From: Streptomyces avidinii
GTDB lineage: Bacteria > Actinomycetota > Actinomycetes > Streptomycetales > Streptomycetaceae
Assembly (NCBI RefSeq): GCF_014650695.1
Contig: NZ_BMVL01000005.1
Location: 1 to 64,000, forward strand
Length of the DNA stretch: 64,000 nucleotides
Direction: 5' to 3'
How positions within the stretch are numbered: the stretch's first letter is position 1; each line of letters starts with the position of its first letter. This document shows positions 52,809 through 60,977 of this stretch, in pieces. A model generated the notes under the pieces. It was not told the DNA's origin. It saw only the letters and a program-made list of their open reading frames with translations, and searched no databases. A program made the translations under genes and the position numbers.

Positions 52809-55130
52809 TCAGCGGGTGGCGGCTGCCGACGGCAGGGCCGCCGCGACCTCGGCAGCCAGCCGGTACGGGTCACCGCTCGGCCGGTTCGGATGGCGGGTGG
52901 TGCGCTCCGCCCACTCCGCCTCGAAGGCGTGCCAGTCGATATCCCGCGGCGCCGCCCCGCGCACCAGCGCCTCGTCCAGCGAAGCGAAGTACCGCGCCCA
53001 CCGGGGGGCGTACAACTCCGAGATCAGGCCGCTCCATTCGCGGTTCGCGTAGTCGTGCAGGAAACCGCCCTCGCTGGTGCTGCGGCGGCCCCACACGCTC
53101 AGGAGCGAGCGTGCGTCGTACTCGTACCGGTCCTGCTCGGCCCGGTCGGCGCCCCAGGAGCGGGCCCCGGAGAGCCGGCTGCCGAGGAGGAAGGACGGGT
53201 CGGATCCGGTGACCGCGTCCAACTTCCGCATCCCGTCCTGCCATTCGGCCGTCAGGGCGCGGAAGCGGGTCAGGTCCTTGGCCTCGTAGGCCGCCTTGAT
53301 CTTCGGCAGCAGCACCCTCGAATGGTTGGCGAGGGCCTGCCGGGCGGTGTCCACCAGGTCGAAGCGGTAGGCGCTGGAGCCGCGCAGTGCCGGATCCACC
53401 TTCAGCAGGTGGTCCAGGGCCCTGCGTACCGAACCGGACGGATAGCGCATGGACTTCGGGCTCCAGTACGCCGCCCCGGCCGCGGTCAGGCTCGGCCGGG
53501 CGGTGAACAGGCTGTCCTGCGACTCCGACCACAGGCCGGAGGAGGTGCTGTACGGCCCCTTGCGGAGCTCCTCCCAGGCCGCGGCGGCCGCGGCGTCGGG
53601 CCGGCCGTAGCGGCGGGCCGCGAAGCCGGCGAACCAGGTGCGCTGGTCGATCGGCCCGCGCTCCCAGGCCAGGTCGGTGAAGAGGTCGAAGGCGGCCGGG
53701 TTGGTGCCCGTGGCCTCCGGCAGGTAGGCGATCCCGGCGAGCGCGCTGTTCGCCTTGTCCCGCCAGGGGCCGAACCGCTCGATCCACACGGAGCTGTTCG
53801 CGCCGACCGTGGTGTGCCCGCCGAAGTTGTAGATGGTGCCCATCGCGTACGGTGCTCCGCCCCAACGGGTCTCGCGGTCCAGCCGGTTGTACCGGTCGGA
53901 GAGCCCGTCCAGGATCAGCAGCCTGGACGTGTCCACCCCCGCCAGCAGTTCGGCGGTGGGGTCGTCCTGCCAGCCCAGCACCGCCCACAGCGCTCCGGGG
54001 TGCGCCGCGTGCAGCGCGCCCTGGATGGCACCCGCGGCCGCGCCGACGTCGACGGAGCCGGTCTTCCCGCCCTCGTGCAGCGGGCTCATCCGGTACATCG
54101 TGCTGTCCCCGAACACCGCGCGCTGCTCGGCGTAGTACGCGGCGGCCAGCTTCGCGAAGACGGGCGAGGCGGGGTCCAGCCAGTCCGGGCGGTCGAATCC
54201 CGCCCAGTCGCCCTGCGCCACCGTGGCCGCCCCCGGGTTGCGCGCGGCGAAACCGGGCGGCACGGTACCGAAGTAGCCGGGCAGCACCGCGGTCATGCCG
54301 AGCCCGCTCAGCTGTTCGGCGATCCGCCCGCCCAGCTCGGCGCGCTCGCGCATCAGGCGTTCGGTGACCGGGCCGCCGAAACCGCTCAGGTTCTGCAGCA
54401 GCCACCAGCTCTGGTGGCCGGGGCCGGGGATCCACTGCCGCAGCTCCTCGGCGGAGTAGCCGAACCCCTGGAGCGCCCGGTAGTACGGGTACTCGGCGCC
54501 CACCTGAACGAACACCTCGTTGATGCCGTGCAGGGCGAGGAGGTCGATCTGCCGCTGGTGCTCCTCGAAGGTGCGGTACGGGCCGGAGTACCCGTCGTCG
54601 GTGTCGTTCAGCGCGTACCGGTGGGGCACTTGCGCGCTGCGGGTGACCGGCGCGGGGACCGCGGGCAGCCGGGCGGGCAGCATGCCGAGGCTGTCCCCGG
54701 GCCAGCCGATGTCGACGCCGGCGACGTGCTGGAGGTACCAGCCGACCCCGGTGAGCAGGGTGGCGCCGGTGCTGCCGCGCACGGTGATCGCGCCGGCGGT
54801 CCCGGACACGGCGAAGGTGTCGGCGCCGGCGCCGGTGTCGGGCACCAGGGTGAACTGCCGCCAGTGGCGCGGGAGGAGCCGCTCCAGGGCGGCCCGGGCG
54901 GGCGCGACGTCGAAGGTACGGGCCCGGCCGGGGCTCCCGGGCCCCCCGGGCGCGAGGGCCCGTACGGCGGGGCGCGTGTCCGTCGTGACGTCGGTACGTG
55001 GGGGAGACCCGGCGCCCGGGGCGGTGGCCCCGGGCGCGGGCCCCGCGCAGATCAGCGCCAGCAGCGCCGCGGGGAGGGCGGCGAGGGCCAGCGGGCGCGG
55101 CGTGATCGGCCTGCGCCCGCTGCGTGGCAT
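52809..55130 (-). CDS. Secreted alpha-N-acetylglucosaminidase (GH89, NAGLU family)
   Basis: The 773-residue exported glycosidase removes terminal alpha-linked N-acetylglucosamine. A signal helix (LALAALPAALLALICAGPAPG) is followed by the N-terminal domain (RAALERLLPRHWRQFTLVPD), the catalytic barrel and the helical C-terminal domain. Family motifs are GVGWYLQHV, LLALHGINEVFVQVGAEYPYYRALQGFGYSAEEL, NLSGFGGPV, TMYRMSPLHEGG and WAVLGWQDDP. Human NAGLU and clostridial CpGH89 share these blocks. ATG 55130 with GAGGA six bases upstream is preferred to ATG 55142. It starts 29 bases after the alpha-galactosidase stop, so the two make a glycan-degrading operon. Substrates may be heparan-like, mucin-type or fungal and bacterial wall glycans. 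Confidence 0.93.
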   Translation of the reverse strand: MPRSGRRPITPRPLALAALPAALLALICAGPAPGATAPGAGSPPRTDVTTDTRPAVRALAPGGPGSPGRARTFDVAPARAALERLLPRHWRQFTLVPDTGAGADTFAVSGTAGAITVRGSTGATLLTGVGWYLQHVAGVDIGWPGDSLGMLPARLPAVPAPVTRSAQVPHRYALNDTDDGYSGPYRTFEEHQRQIDLLALHGINEVFVQVGAEYPYYRALQGFGYSAEELRQWIPGPGHQSWWLLQNLSGFGGPVTERLMRERAELGGRIAEQLSGLGMTAVLPGYFGTVPPGFAARNPGAATVAQGDWAGFDRPDWLDPASPVFAKLAAAYYAEQRAVFGDSTMYRMSPLHEGGKTGSVDVGAAAGAIQGALHAAHPGALWAVLGWQDDPTAELLAGVDTSRLLILDGLSDRYNRLDRETRWGGAPYAMGTIYNFGGHTTVGANSSVWIERFGPWRDKANSALAGIAYLPEATGTNPAAFDLFTDLAWERGPIDQRTWFAGFAARRYGRPDAAAAAAWEELRKGPYSTSSGLWSESQDSLFTARPSLTAAGAAYWSPKSMRYPSGSVRRALDHLLKVDPALRGSSAYRFDLVDTARQALANHSRVLLPKIKAAYEAKDLTRFRALTAEWQDGMRKLDAVTGSDPSFLLGSRLSGARSWGADRAEQDRYEYDARSLLSVWGRRSTSEGGFLHDYANREWSGLISELYAPRWARYFASLDEALVRGAAPRDIDWHAFEAEWAERTTRHPNRPSGDPYRLAAEVAAALPSAAATR

Positions 55131-55159
55131 CGGGTTCCTCATCCGTCGGGACCCGGCCG

Positions 55160-56842
55160 TCAGACCGGCAGGGCCCAGGTCTGGTCGACCCGGTGGTCGC
55201 CGCAGTCGGTCAGCCGCAGGCGCTCGGCCGGGGCGGCGGCCGCGGGAGCCGTCAGGCACATTCCGCTGACCTCCTCCACGAGGGCCCCGTCACGGCGGTG
55301 CGACCAGCTCTGGCCGGGCTGCTCCTGCGGACGGTTCGAGCAGTCGGCCAGCTCCACGACGCGGTCCTCGCCGACCGACAGACACTCGCCGGCCAGCCGC
55401 AGGCGTGCGTCCTTGCCCACGGTCCAGCGCTGGTCCGGGGCACCGGTGCAGGCGGCCATCACCACGGCGCCGACGCCGGTGGTGTTGGCGCCGTCGGCGC
55501 ACCGGGCGCCGTCTCCGACGATCTGCCCGGTCGGCACGGCCTCGGCGCAGCCGTGCGGGGTGAGCCGCCAGACGCCGGTGTCGTGCCCGGCCACCTTCCC
55601 GGTCAGTGCTCCGGAGACCTCGCGGCGCGTTCCGCTCCACAAGTCCTCGGCGTCGGCGCCGACGGTGCAGTCGGTCAGGCCGATCTCATCGAGCGGCACG
55701 TTGATGTCCCGGGCGGTGGCGGAGCGGTTGAGCACGGCCACCGCACGGTCGCCGTTCGCCAGCGGCCGCACCAGGATCTCGAAGGTGGCGTTGGAGGAGA
55801 CCACGGCGCCCTGACGGCCCATCGGGTCCTGGTCCAGCCGGATCATCCGGGTGTTGCCGAGCGCGGTGAGGCCCGCGGGGGTCAGCTTCGAGACGTCGGA
55901 GGACAGGATGAACGGGGAGGCCATCATGGCCCACAGGGCGACCTGGCTGCGGCTCTCGGCGGCGGTGAGCCCGGGCGCGCCCGCGATCAGGAAGTCGGGG
56001 TCGTTCCAGTTGCCGGGCCCCGCGTACCGGCCGAGCCAGCGGTTGTAGCCGTAGTTGCCCAGGACCGCGCTCCACCGCGAGGTCGCGGGAGCGGCCGGGT
56101 TGTAGACCTTGATGTCCTTGCCCTCCCGCCACAACTGGCCGGTCTCGCCGACCCAGCCGAGCACCCTGTGCCAGTCGGAGCCGCCCCATTCACCCTGCTG
56201 GAAGTAGGCGGGAGCGGAGGCCGACAGGACCATGTCCCGGCCGCTCTCCCGCAGGGCCTTCGCCACGGCGTTGTAGGCGTCGCGGTAGGCCTGCTCCTTG
56301 GTCATGCCCTCCGGGATCCACAGGTTGCAGCCGTCCATCTTGACGTAGTCCACCTCCCAGGAGGCGAACTGCCGTGCGTCCTGGGCGTAGTGGTTCTCGC
56401 CGCCGCCCTGGGGGGCGCCGCTTCCCGGGTACTTCTCGCAGGTGAGGGAGCCGGCGTCCTGGTAGATGCCGAACTTGAGGCCCTTGGCGTGCAGGTACTC
56501 GCCGAGCCAGGCCATGCCGTGCGGGAACTTCGCCGTGTCGACGACCAGAGCGCCCTGCGCGTCGCGGCTCCTGGTCATCCAGCAGTCGTCGACGGTCACC
56601 GTGTCGTAGCCCTTGGCGGCAAGCCCGGTGGACACGAGCGCATCGGCGTTGGCGACCACCTTCGCCTCGTCGATGTCGCACATGTAGTGCGCCCAGTTGT
56701 TCCAGCCCATGGGAGGGGTGAGCGCCAGCGGGGTGTCCGAGGTCGCCCGGGGCTCGGCCGCCACGGGGGCGGGGGAGAGCGCGAGGGCGAACAGGGCGGC
56801 CGCGGTCAGGCAGGGGAGCGTTGCGCGCAGGCGAGGCGGCAC
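55160..56842 (-). CDS. Secreted alpha-galactosidase (GH27) with ricin-type lectin domain
   Basis: The 560-residue exported GH27 enzyme cleaves terminal alpha-galactosides. The signal peptide is LPCLTAAALFALALSPAPVAAEP. The barrel starts TPPMGWNNWAHYMCDID, with DDCWM and the nucleophile Asp170 in YVKMDGCN. The acid/base Asp is likely in the GPGNWNDPDFL region. An antiparallel domain with NRSATARDINVPLDEIG follows. The C-terminal about 120 residues form a ricin-type carbohydrate-binding trefoil with repeats QRWTVG..ARLRLAGECLSV and QSWSHRRDGALVEEVSGMCL. GTG 56842 has AAGGAG five bases upstream. It is the first gene of an operon with the glucosaminidase and is divergent from the TetR gene at 56998. 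Confidence 0.93.
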   Translation of the reverse strand: MPPRLRATLPCLTAAALFALALSPAPVAAEPRATSDTPLALTPPMGWNNWAHYMCDIDEAKVVANADALVSTGLAAKGYDTVTVDDCWMTRSRDAQGALVVDTAKFPHGMAWLGEYLHAKGLKFGIYQDAGSLTCEKYPGSGAPQGGGENHYAQDARQFASWEVDYVKMDGCNLWIPEGMTKEQAYRDAYNAVAKALRESGRDMVLSASAPAYFQQGEWGGSDWHRVLGWVGETGQLWREGKDIKVYNPAAPATSRWSAVLGNYGYNRWLGRYAGPGNWNDPDFLIAGAPGLTAAESRSQVALWAMMASPFILSSDVSKLTPAGLTALGNTRMIRLDQDPMGRQGAVVSSNATFEILVRPLANGDRAVAVLNRSATARDINVPLDEIGLTDCTVGADAEDLWSGTRREVSGALTGKVAGHDTGVWRLTPHGCAEAVPTGQIVGDGARCADGANTTGVGAVVMAACTGAPDQRWTVGKDARLRLAGECLSVGEDRVVELADCSNRPQEQPGQSWSHRRDGALVEEVSGMCLTAPAAAAPAERLRLTDCGDHRVDQTWALPV

Positions 56843-56970
56843 GGGGTCTCCTTGACGTGGGGACAGTCGTGCGCCAAGTGCAGCGAGGCGATTACCCAGT
56901 GTCAACAGAAGTCGCTGATTGTCGGCCGATGACCAGCAATATGGCTGCAATTACTGTCACACGAAAGTGC

Positions 56971-56997
56971 AGATACGTCGTATGTTACGGTGTATCT
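56971..56997. promoter_or_regulatory. Palindrome abutting the tetR start codon
   Basis: Arms AGATACGTCGTA (56971-56982) and TACGGTGTATCT (56986-56997) are complementary at ten of twelve positions around TGT. The right arm ends at the base before ATG 56998, so a bound dimer would cover the initiation region. A leaderless message with TATGTT as -10 is possible. Confidence 0.6.
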
Positions 56998-57675
56998 ATG
57001 CCGCGAAGATCAGCTGCCCTGGACCGTGCGACCCCCGAGGTCATCGCCGTCGCCGCCCTGCGGATCCTCGACGAGCAGGGTCCCGCCCACCTCAGCTTCC
57101 GCAGCCTCGCCGAGCGGCTCGACGTCTCCCACGCGACCGTCCAGCGCCGCTGCACCGACCTCGCCGGACTGCTCGACCTGTGCACCGAGCACCTCGCGGC
57201 GCAGCTCCCGGAGATCCCCGCCGCCGCCGACTGGGCGCAGGCCACCGAACAGCGGTTCCGTGCCCTGTACCGGCTGCTCACCGCCCACCCCGGACTGCTG
57301 GTGCTGCGCGGCGGCCGGCCCTGGCTCGGGCGGCAGCTGCTGGCCCGGCTCGTCGAGCCCGCCCTCGCCGACAGCGTGGCCGCGGGGATGACCGCCGCCG
57401 AGGCGATGACCGTCTACCGGCGCATGTACCTGCTCACCCTCGGCAGTGCGGCCTTCGTGGACCACCGGGATCCGGCCGGGGCCACCGCCGCCTCGCGGGC
57501 GGCCCTGGCCGCACTGGATCCCGAGGAGTTCCCGGTGCTCTCCGGCGGACTGCCCGAGGTACTGCCCGCCCTGACGGACCACGAGGTGTACTACGTCGCC
57601 CTGCGCCAGCTGATCGAGGCCGCCCGGCCCACCCGGCCCGCTCGTACCGACCCGCCCGCCCGGCCCACCACCTGA
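56998..57675 (+). CDS. TetR-family-like transcriptional regulator
   Basis: The 225-residue regulator has a DNA-binding domain at about residues 10-58 (ATPEVIAVAALRILDEQGPAHLSFRSLAERLDVSHATVQRRCTDLAGLLDL). The recognition helix departs from the usual TetR pattern in having VQRRC where most have LYRHF. An all-helical C-terminal domain follows. ATG 56998 directly follows a 27-base palindrome and no ribosome-binding site is present, so the message may be leaderless and autoregulated. The dehydratase gene starts at most 15 bases after the stop and is probably co-transcribed. The divergent glycosidase operon begins 155 bases away and could also be a target. Confidence 0.85.
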   Translation: MPRRSAALDRATPEVIAVAALRILDEQGPAHLSFRSLAERLDVSHATVQRRCTDLAGLLDLCTEHLAAQLPEIPAAADWAQATEQRFRALYRLLTAHPGLLVLRGGRPWLGRQLLARLVEPALADSVAAGMTAAEAMTVYRRMYLLTLGSAAFVDHRDPAGATAASRAALAALDPEEFPVLSGGLPEVLPALTDHEVYYVALRQLIEAARPTRPARTDPPARPTT

Positions 57676-57689
57676 TGGGGAGACAGCCC

Positions 57690-58664
57690 ATGCACGCAGC
57701 ACCGTCCCACCGGCTCGACTACGCGGCCGTACGCGCCGCGGCCGCCCGGATCGAGGGAGGGGTGCGGCCCGTCACGGTGGCACCCGCGGCCGAAGGCGTC
57801 TGGTACGCGCTGGAACACCTCCAGTACACCGGCACCTTCAAGGCGCGCGGAGCCCGAAACTTCCTCGCCGCCCACCACGAGGCCGGCGCCCTCCCGGCCG
57901 CCGGTGTCACCATCGCCTCCGGCGGCAACGCCGGCCTCGCCTGCGCCTGGGCGGCCCGCGCGCTGTCCGTGCCCGCGACCGTCTTCCTGCCCGCCAACGC
58001 CCCGCGCGTGAAGGTGGAGCGGCTGCGCGGGTACGGCGCCGAGGTGCGGCTCGTCGGTGACCGGTACGCCGAGGCACTGGCCGCCTGCGAGGAGTTCGCC
58101 GCCGAGAGCGGAGCCCTGAGCAGCCATGCCTACGACCACCCGCTCATCGCGGCGGGGGCGGGAACCCTCCTCGACGAGATCCGGGCCGCCCTGCCCGGCC
58201 TGGACACGGTGGTCGTCGCGGTCGGCGGCGGCGGACTGTTCGCCGGCGTCGCCACCGCCGCGCGCGAGCACGGCGTACGGGTGGTCGCGGTCGAGCCGGA
58301 GAACTGCCGGGCCCTGAACGCCGCCCTGGCGGCGGGCCGGGTCGTGGACGTGCCGGTGGACTCGGTCGCCGCCGACTCGCTGGGCGCCACCCGGGTCTCG
58401 GCGGACGCGCTGGCCGCCGCGCAGGAGAAGAACGTGACGTCCGTCCTCGTCCCGGACGCGGAGATCACCGCTGCCCGCCAGGCGCTCTGGGAGGATCACC
58501 GGATCGTGGTCGAGGCGGCCGCGGCCACCGCTCTGGCGGCGCTGCACGGTGCGCCGCAGCCGCTGGGCGACAGGGTCGCCGTCATCCTCTGCGGGGCCAA
58601 CACGGACCCCCGGGACCTGGTGACTTCGGGCACTTCGGACACTTCGGGGGCCGCCGGGGCCTGA
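57690..58664 (+). CDS. PLP-dependent serine/threonine dehydratase
   Basis: The 324-residue fold-type II PLP enzyme deaminates threonine or serine to the 2-oxo acid. Lys51 in TGTFKARGARN binds PLP, SGGNAGLACAWAARAL forms the substrate loop, and VVAVGGGGLFAGVATAA is the glycine-rich phosphate-binding loop. It lacks a C-terminal regulatory domain, so it is the short, catabolic-like type; serine racemase-like activity is an alternative. ATG 57690 with GGGGAGA seven bases upstream is preferred, although ATG 57675 overlaps the stop of the regulator gene (TGATG). The C terminus ends in a Thr/Ser/Gly-rich tail. It forms a pair with the TetR gene, which probably controls it. Confidence 0.9.
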   Translation: MHAAPSHRLDYAAVRAAAARIEGGVRPVTVAPAAEGVWYALEHLQYTGTFKARGARNFLAAHHEAGALPAAGVTIASGGNAGLACAWAARALSVPATVFLPANAPRVKVERLRGYGAEVRLVGDRYAEALAACEEFAAESGALSSHAYDHPLIAAGAGTLLDEIRAALPGLDTVVVAVGGGGLFAGVATAAREHGVRVVAVEPENCRALNAALAAGRVVDVPVDSVAADSLGATRVSADALAAAQEKNVTSVLVPDAEITAARQALWEDHRIVVEAAAATALAALHGAPQPLGDRVAVILCGANTDPRDLVTSGTSDTSGAAGA

Positions 58665-58687
58665 GGCGGGCCGGGCCGGTCCGGCCG

Positions 58688-59158
58688 TCAGTCGTCCTCG
58701 TCCTGGGCCTCGCGGACGATGACGACCGTGCCGGCGGAGTACTGCACGACCTGCTGGCTCACCGACCCGAGCAGCGCACCCTTGAAACCGCCGTACCCGC
58801 GGGTGCCGACCACCGTCAGGTCCGCCTCCTTGGAGGCGTCGACCAGAACCTGCGCCGGGGACCCCTGCTCGACGCGCCGGAACACCGGCACACCCGGCGA
58901 GGTGCCGACGGCCGCGGCGACCGTGTCCGCCAGCTTCCGGCGGGCGGCCTCCTCGGCCGTCACCGCCACCGCGTCGGCGCTCTCGGCGGCGGTCGGGCCG
59001 ATGGCGAACGGATTGCGGTTCCACTCCCAGGCCATCACGGCGTGCACCCGGCCGCCCGTCATCGCGGCCTGCGCGACCGCCCAGCGCAGGGCCTCCTTCG
59101 AATGGTTCGACCCGTCCACGCCGACGACGATCAGCGGCTCGATCGTGCGCTCACTCAC
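58688..59158 (-). CDS. Universal stress protein (UspA family, ATP-binding type)
   Basis: The 156-residue single-domain universal stress protein has the fold start IVVGVDGSNHSKEALRWAV. The ATP-binding signature G-2X-G-9X-G(S/T) is present in GTRGYGGFKGALLGSVSQ. A final strand VVIVRE is typical. The start is GTG 59158 with GAGAGGAAC upstream. In Streptomyces such proteins are usually induced by dormancy, hypoxia or nutrient stress; the sequence shows no DosR-like site that I can be sure of. It converges with the dehydratase gene across 23 GC-rich bases that could form a small hairpin. Confidence 0.93.
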   Translation of the reverse strand: MSERTIEPLIVVGVDGSNHSKEALRWAVAQAAMTGGRVHAVMAWEWNRNPFAIGPTAAESADAVAVTAEEAARRKLADTVAAAVGTSPGVPVFRRVEQGSPAQVLVDASKEADLTVVGTRGYGGFKGALLGSVSQQVVQYSAGTVVIVREAQDEDD

Positions 59159-59348
59159 GGTGGGTTCCTCTCGCTTCGCCCGAATAGTCGATCTCCTCCT
59201 TGTATACACGGAGCAGGGGGTCCGACCTCGAACGACGATCGTTGCGACCGTCGACGACTTTCGAGGACAGCCAGCGGTTGCCGCCCCTTGCGAGGGTGTG
59301 AGTGTCCGGGCGACCGACGCCGGACGCGAACGACTTGGAGGAACGGGC

Positions 59349-59714
59349 GTGGCACAGCGCAAGGGTTGTCTGATCGGGTGCGGGGTGGCGCTGGTGCTGG
59401 GCGTGGGCCTGGTCGTGGCCCTGGTCCTCGGTGCGGGCAAGTTCCTCGACATGGCCGACAAGACCCTGATCGACCCCGCGGTCTACGAAGCCGTGAAGAC
59501 CGGCGACGCGGAGAGCGAGGTCCGCGACCGGCTCCCCTCGGGCGAGAGCTTCGTCAAGAGCGCCCTCAAGGAGGGCGGACCGGCAGAGCCCGAGGGCAGC
59601 ACCTGCGCCTGGTACATCTCCAGCGGCGAGGCCAAGAACGGCAAGGAGACCGTGCTCCGCTTCTGCTTCAAGGACGGCAGGCTCGCGGAGAAGACCCAGT
59701 ACCCCATGCAGTAG
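59349..59714 (+). CDS. Small membrane-anchored protein of unknown function
   Basis: This is a 121-residue protein with a single N-terminal hydrophobic segment (CLIGCGVALVLGVGLVVALVLGAG). An acidic/basic extracellular part of about 90 residues has two Cys (STCAWY and RFCFKDG) that may pair. The KTLIDPAVYEAVKTGDAESEVRDRLPSGESF region recalls small-protein modules of the SmpA/BamE type, but I do not recognise the family with confidence. GTG 59349 has GGAGG seven bases upstream. Its 3' end overlaps the convergent AraC gene remnant by 47 bases. Confidence 0.75.
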   Translation: MAQRKGCLIGCGVALVLGVGLVVALVLGAGKFLDMADKTLIDPAVYEAVKTGDAESEVRDRLPSGESFVKSALKEGGPAEPEGSTCAWYISSGEAKNGKETVLRFCFKDGRLAEKTQYPMQ

Positions 59715-60755
59715 AAGGGTGTTCGCCGGCGCCCGCTGCGTTGCGGATGTCGCGGGGCGGCCGCCCCTCCCAGCGGTGCACCGCCCGGCGCAGCGCGCGC
59801 ACGTCGCTGAAACCGACCCGGGCCGCGACCGAGCGCAGGGGCAGGTCGGTGGCGCGCAGCAGCTCCAGGGTGTGCTCCTGGCGCACGGCTTCGACCTCCT
59901 CGCGCCAGGTCGTACCGTGCTCTCCCAACCGTCGCTGGAGGGTGCGCGGGCTCACCGCCAGCCGCTGCGCCACATGCTCCAGGCTGACGGTGTCCTCCCG
60001 GAAGGCGGATTCCAGGGCCATCCGGAAGCGGTCCTGCCAGAGCAGGGCCGGCTGTGCGGAGGCGAGCGTCAGCTCCGCGTGCCGGACCAGGAGGCGGTCC
60101 AGGCCCGGCTGCGCGCGGGGCAGCGGCGCGCGCACGTCGTTGTCGTGGAACGTGATCGAGTTGTACGGCGCGTCGAAGTCGATGCGGGTGGTTCCGAAGA
60201 ACTCGGTCAGCCGGCGGCGGCGCCCCGACGCACCGTGCGTCACGGACACGCGCAGCGGGACCACGGGGCGCCCGGTGGCGGCCCGGGACCGGGTGAGGAA
60301 CAGGCCCAGGACGAAGAAGTCGATCGCCTCCACCACATCGGGCCCCCAACTGCCCGTCGCATGACGGATGCTGAAGGTGCGTCCGTCCTCCTCCACGAGG
60401 AACCTCTCCTGGGCGGCGTCACCGATGACGGCTTTGTACTTCACCGCCTGCCTCAGGGTTTCGCGCAGGCTCGGGCCGGTGGTGATCAGGTAGTCCCACA
60501 GGCCGAACGTGCCGATCGGCGCCTCATCGGTGATCAGGCCCCGATGGCCGTACCCGGTCCCGCCAGGGTCAGTTGCTCCCACACGGCCGGCGCCGACGCG
60601 GTCGAGACCCGGGCCAGATCGTTGCCCAGTACCTCGGGCCCCAGGTCCGGAAGCCGGGCCACCCTCCCGGGGTTCACACCCGATCGGCGCAAGGCGTCGA
60701 CGGCGAACCGCGCGAGGTGGACGGAGACGGTGCCGTCGGTGGCAGGAGACCGCAT
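59668..60755 (-). pseudogene. AraC-family regulator with arabinose-binding-like domain, frameshifted
   Basis: The first part (from ATG 60755, about 73 codons) reads MRSPATDGTVSVHLARFAVDALRRSGVNPG and ends WEQLTLAGPGTAIGA at a stop. The rest continues in another frame from TGYGHRGLITDEAPIGTFGLWDYLI to a C-terminal AraC helix-turn-helix (VAQRLAVSPRTLQRRLGEHGTTWREEVEAVRQEHTLELLRATDLPLRSVAARVGFSDVRALRRAVHRWEG). The shift falls at about 60560; adding one base in the GG-ACC stretch restores LTLAGTGYGHRG. The N-terminal half matches the arabinose-binding AraC type (PF12625). The codons remain otherwise clean, so this is a recent mutation or a sequencing error. Confidence 0.8.
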
Positions 60756-60977
60756 AGGACGCTCGACGCTACCAGCCGCCCGGGTGCACGGGCGGGGCCG
60801 GGCGGGGGTGGGACCACGGCCGGACCGAGGGTGGCGGTGGCGCCGGGAGTCCCCTCGTTGGCGTGTGCGGGTCCTTATCAACGCCGCCGGGACCGGCCTA
60901 CGTTGGCGTTGATCGCGGCAAGTGGATCAAGAAACTCACGGCGATCCGTACGCGCCCACCGAGCCGAAGGACCCGAT

